Source: Ovoidimarina sp050299695 (GTDB lineage Bacteria > Pseudomonadota > Alphaproteobacteria > Rhodobacterales > Rhodobacteraceae). From it: a stretch of 16,229 nt of DNA. The stretch covers positions 1 to 16,229 of the forward strand of contig JBNKWI010000081.1 of NCBI GenBank assembly GCA_050299695.1, read 5' to 3'. The notes below the pieces were generated by a model. It was not told the origin of the DNA. It searched no databases and saw nothing but the letters and a program-made list of their open reading frames with translations. The position numbers were made by a program, and so were the translations under genes. This document shows, one piece after another, positions 13,857 to 16,229 of the stretch (positions are counted from its first letter, which is position 1; each line of letters opens with the position of its first letter).

Positions 13857-15980
13857 ATGGCCCGCCAATATCCCCTGACCCGCTACCGGAACTTCGGTAT
13901 CATGGCGCATATCGACGCCGGCAAGACCACCACGACGGAGCGGATCCTCTACTACACCGGCCGGTCCCACAAGATCGGCGAAGTCCATGACGGCGCCGCC
14001 ACCATGGACTGGATGGAGCAGGAGCAGGAACGCGGGATCACCATCACCTCGGCCGCCACCACCACCTTCTGGCAGTGGCAGGAAGACCCGACCGCCGAGG
14101 GCACGTCGGACACCAAGTTCCGCTTCAACATCATCGACACCCCCGGCCACGTCGACTTCACCATCGAGGTCGAGCGCTCGCTCGCCGTGCTCGACGGTGC
14201 CGTCTGCCTGCTCGACGCCAACGCCGGCGTCGAACCCCAGACCGAGACCGTCTGGCGCCAGGCCGACCGCTACAAGGTGCCGCGCATCGTGTTCGTCAAC
14301 AAGATGGACAAGATCGGCGCCGACTTCTTCAACTGCGTGAAGATGATCCAGGATCGCACCGGCGCGACCCCTGCGCCCATCGCGCTGCCGATCGGCGCCG
14401 AGGACAAGCTCGAGGGCATCGTCGACCTGATCACCATGGAAGAATGGGTCTGGCAGGGTGAAGACCTGGGTGCCTCCTGGGTGCGCCAGCCGATCCGCGC
14501 CGAGCTCAAGGACGTCGCCGACGAATGGCGCGGCAAGCTGGTCGAGCTCGCCGTCGAGCAGGACGACGACGCGATGATGGCCTATCTGGAAGGCGAGGAG
14601 CCCGACGTTCCGACGCTCAGGAAACTGATCCGCAAGGGCACGCTGGCGCTCGCCTTCGTGCCGGTCACCGCCGGCTCGGCCTTCAAGAACAAGGGCGTTC
14701 AGCCGCTCCTGAACTCGGTCATCGACTTCCTGCCGGGCCCGCTCGACGTGCCGGCCTACATGGGCTTCAAGCCGGGCGACGAGACCGAGACGCGCAACAT
14801 CGCGCGCCAGGCCGACGATTCCCAGCCCTTCGCGGGCCTCGCGTTCAAGATCATGAACGACCCGTTCATGGGCTCGCTCACCTTCACCCGGATCTATTCG
14901 GGCCAGATGGGCAAGGGCGACCAGCTCCTGAACTCGACCAAGGGCAAGAAGGAGCGCATCGGCCGGATGGTGATGATGCACTCGAACAAGCAGGAAGAGA
15001 TCGCCGAGGCCTTCGCCGGCGACATCATCGCGCTTGCCGGTCTCAAGGACACGACCACGGGCGACACGCTGTGCGACCCGAACAACCCGGTCGTGCTCGA
15101 AACCATGACCTTCCCCGAGCCGGTCATCGAGATCGCGGTCGAGCCCAAGACCAAGGCCGACCAGGAGAAGATGTCGGCCGGCCTGCAGCGGCTCGCCGCC
15201 GAGGACCCGTCCTTCCGCGTCGAGACCGACATCGAGTCGGGCCAGACGATCATGAAGGGCATGGGCGAACTTCACCTCGACATCCTGGTCGACCGCCTCA
15301 AGCGGGAGTTCAAGGTCGAGGCGAATATCGGCGCGCCGCAGGTGGCCTATCGCGAGACGATCTCCAAGGAAGTCGAGCACACCTACACCCACAAGAAGCA
15401 GTCGGGCGGTTCGGGCCAGTTCGCCGAGGTCAAGCTCGTCATCTCCCCGACCCAGCCGGGCGAGGGGTACTCGTTCGAGTCGAAGATCGTCGGCGGCGCG
15501 GTGCCGAAGGAATACGTGCCGGGCGTCGAGAAGGGCATCAAGTCGGTGATGGACTCCGGTCCGCTCGCGGGCTTCCCGGTGATCGACTTCAAGGTCGCGC
15601 TGGTGGACGGCAAGTTCCACGACGTGGACTCCTCGGTTCTCGCCTTCGAGATCGCCGCCCGCATGGGCATGCGCGAAGGCATGAAGAAGGCCGGCGCGAA
15701 GCTGCTCGAACCGATCATGAAGGTCGAAGTGGTGACCCCGGAAGAATACACCGGCGGCATCATCGGCGACCTGACCTCGCGTCGGGGCCAGGTGCAGGGG
15801 CAGGACACGCGCGGCAACGCCAACGTGATCAACGCCTTCGTGCCGCTCGCCAACATGTTCGGCTACATCAACACCCTGCGGTCCATGTCCTCGGGCCGGG
15901 CGAACTTCACCATGCAGTTCGACCATTACGAGCCCGTGCCGCAGAACATCAGCGAAGAAATTCAGGCGAAATACGCCTAA
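13857..15980 (+). CDS. fusA: Translation elongation factor G
   Basis: A 707-residue GTPase that drives ribosomal translocation and works with RRF in recycling. GTP-binding motifs are clear: P-loop AHIDAGKTTTTE, switch I RGITITSAATT, DTPGHVDF and NKMDK. Between switch I and DTPG there is a short extension (WQWQEDPTAEGTSDTKFRFN), which I take to be the normal form in this group. Domain IV ends with GDLTSRRGQVQGQDTRGN-type sequence, followed by the domain V end FTMQFDHYEPVPQNI. A GAGGA site lies 7 nt before the ATG. It is 28 nt downstream of rpsG and 24 nt upstream of tuf, so it is part of the str operon. Confidence 0.99.
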   Translation: MARQYPLTRYRNFGIMAHIDAGKTTTTERILYYTGRSHKIGEVHDGAATMDWMEQEQERGITITSAATTTFWQWQEDPTAEGTSDTKFRFNIIDTPGHVDFTIEVERSLAVLDGAVCLLDANAGVEPQTETVWRQADRYKVPRIVFVNKMDKIGADFFNCVKMIQDRTGATPAPIALPIGAEDKLEGIVDLITMEEWVWQGEDLGASWVRQPIRAELKDVADEWRGKLVELAVEQDDDAMMAYLEGEEPDVPTLRKLIRKGTLALAFVPVTAGSAFKNKGVQPLLNSVIDFLPGPLDVPAYMGFKPGDETETRNIARQADDSQPFAGLAFKIMNDPFMGSLTFTRIYSGQMGKGDQLLNSTKGKKERIGRMVMMHSNKQEEIAEAFAGDIIALAGLKDTTTGDTLCDPNNPVVLETMTFPEPVIEIAVEPKTKADQEKMSAGLQRLAAEDPSFRVETDIESGQTIMKGMGELHLDILVDRLKREFKVEANIGAPQVAYRETISKEVEHTYTHKKQSGGSGQFAEVKLVISPTQPGEGYSFESKIVGGAVPKEYVPGVEKGIKSVMDSGPLAGFPVIDFKVALVDGKFHDVDSSVLAFEIAARMGMREGMKKAGAKLLEPIMKVEVVTPEEYTGGIIGDLTSRRGQVQGQDTRGNANVINAFVPLANMFGYINTLRSMSSGRANFTMQFDHYEPVPQNISEEIQAKYA

Positions 15981-16004
15981 CCGAGATCAGAGGAGGCCAC
16001 ACCC

Positions 16005-16229
16005 ATGGCGAAGGCAAAGTTTGAGCGGAACAAACCGCACGTGAACATCGGGACGATTGGTCACGTTGACCACGGCAAGACGACGCTGACGGCGGCGCTG
16101 ACGAAGTATTTCGGGGAGTTCAAGGCCTACGACCAGATCGACGGGGCTCCCGAGGAGAAGGCGCGTGGGATCACGATCTCGACGGCGCATGTGGAATACG
16201 AGACGCCGGCGCGGCACTATGCCCATGTG
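16005..16229 (+). CDS. tuf: Elongation factor Tu, N-terminal 75 residues (cut by window edge)
   Basis: The GTPase that delivers aminoacyl-tRNA to the ribosomal A site. The visible part starts MAKAKFERNKPHVNIGTIGHVDHGKTTLTAALT, with the P-loop GHVDHGKT, and continues through the switch I segment EEKARGITISTAHVEYET to the window end. AGGAGG lies 8 nt before the ATG. It is the last visible gene of the str operon. Many relatives carry a second tuf copy elsewhere; this cannot be judged here. Confidence 0.99.
   Translation, partial: MAKAKFERNKPHVNIGTIGHVDHGKTTLTAALTKYFGEFKAYDQIDGAPEEKARGITISTAHVEYETPARHYAHV

Noticed and set aside
13809..15926. 705-codon minus-strand frame opposite fusA
   Set aside because: Antisense mirror of a strongly biased, highly conserved gene; no recognisable domain.
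1..16229. CRISPR arrays, tRNA/rRNA genes, IS elements, toxin-antitoxin or defence genes
   Set aside because: No regularly spaced repeats, cloverleaf sequences, transposases or paired small toxin genes were seen on reading both strands.

Overview
The window reads as a GC-rich alphaproteobacterial chromosome segment, most likely Rhodobacterales (Rhodobacter/Paracoccus/roseobacter relatives). The signs are the porin type (N-terminus MKKVLLASTALALTAG, mature start EVSLSG), a DUF3576 lipoprotein gene just upstream of leuS, a ctaD gene standing apart from other oxidase genes with a DUF2244 gene downstream, and the rpsL-rpsG-fusA-tuf order. This placement is inferred from protein character; no search was run. 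I see no phage, plasmid, IS transposase, CRISPR or tRNA/rRNA gene.

Layout. Positions 1-990 (minus) hold the 5' part of leuS and, upstream of it, a DUF3576 lipoprotein gene. A divergent gap leads to a monocistronic outer-membrane porin (1235-2161, plus) closed by a perfect hairpin terminator with a UUCG loop. Next comes a two-gene plus-strand unit with overlapping ends: a TPR-sulfotransferase (2282-4444) and a YggS-type PLP-homeostasis protein (4431-5084). A convergent gap carries the first copy of a palindromic repeat. On the minus strand follow trkH (5343-6791) and a BioF2/FemAB-like GNAT acetyltransferase (7031-8008), separated by a hairpin-rich spacer. A short AT-rich patch with a TTAA-N7-TTAA motif separates the acetyltransferase from an unannotated 49-codon single-membrane-span ORF (8046-8195, plus). 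The second copy of the repeat follows, then a DUF2244 membrane protein and ctaD on the minus strand with a terminator between them. Divergent from ctaD is an EamA/DMT transporter (11010-11930, plus). It converges on a DEDDh exonuclease gene (12003-12611, minus). Finally the str operon begins with a near-consensus promoter and runs rpsL, rpsG, fusA and the start of tuf to the window edge.

Most genes are housekeeping: translation (leuS, rpsL, rpsG, fusA, tuf), respiration (ctaD), ion and solute transport (trkH, porin, DMT) and cofactor homeostasis (yggS). I found no convincing new multi-gene system. The less ordinary material is the pair of ~165-bp repeats with ~21-22-bp terminal inverted repeats, both in convergent gaps about 3.1 kb apart; the possible CtrA-type site beside a very small membrane-protein ORF; and the TPR-sulfotransferase of unknown substrate.
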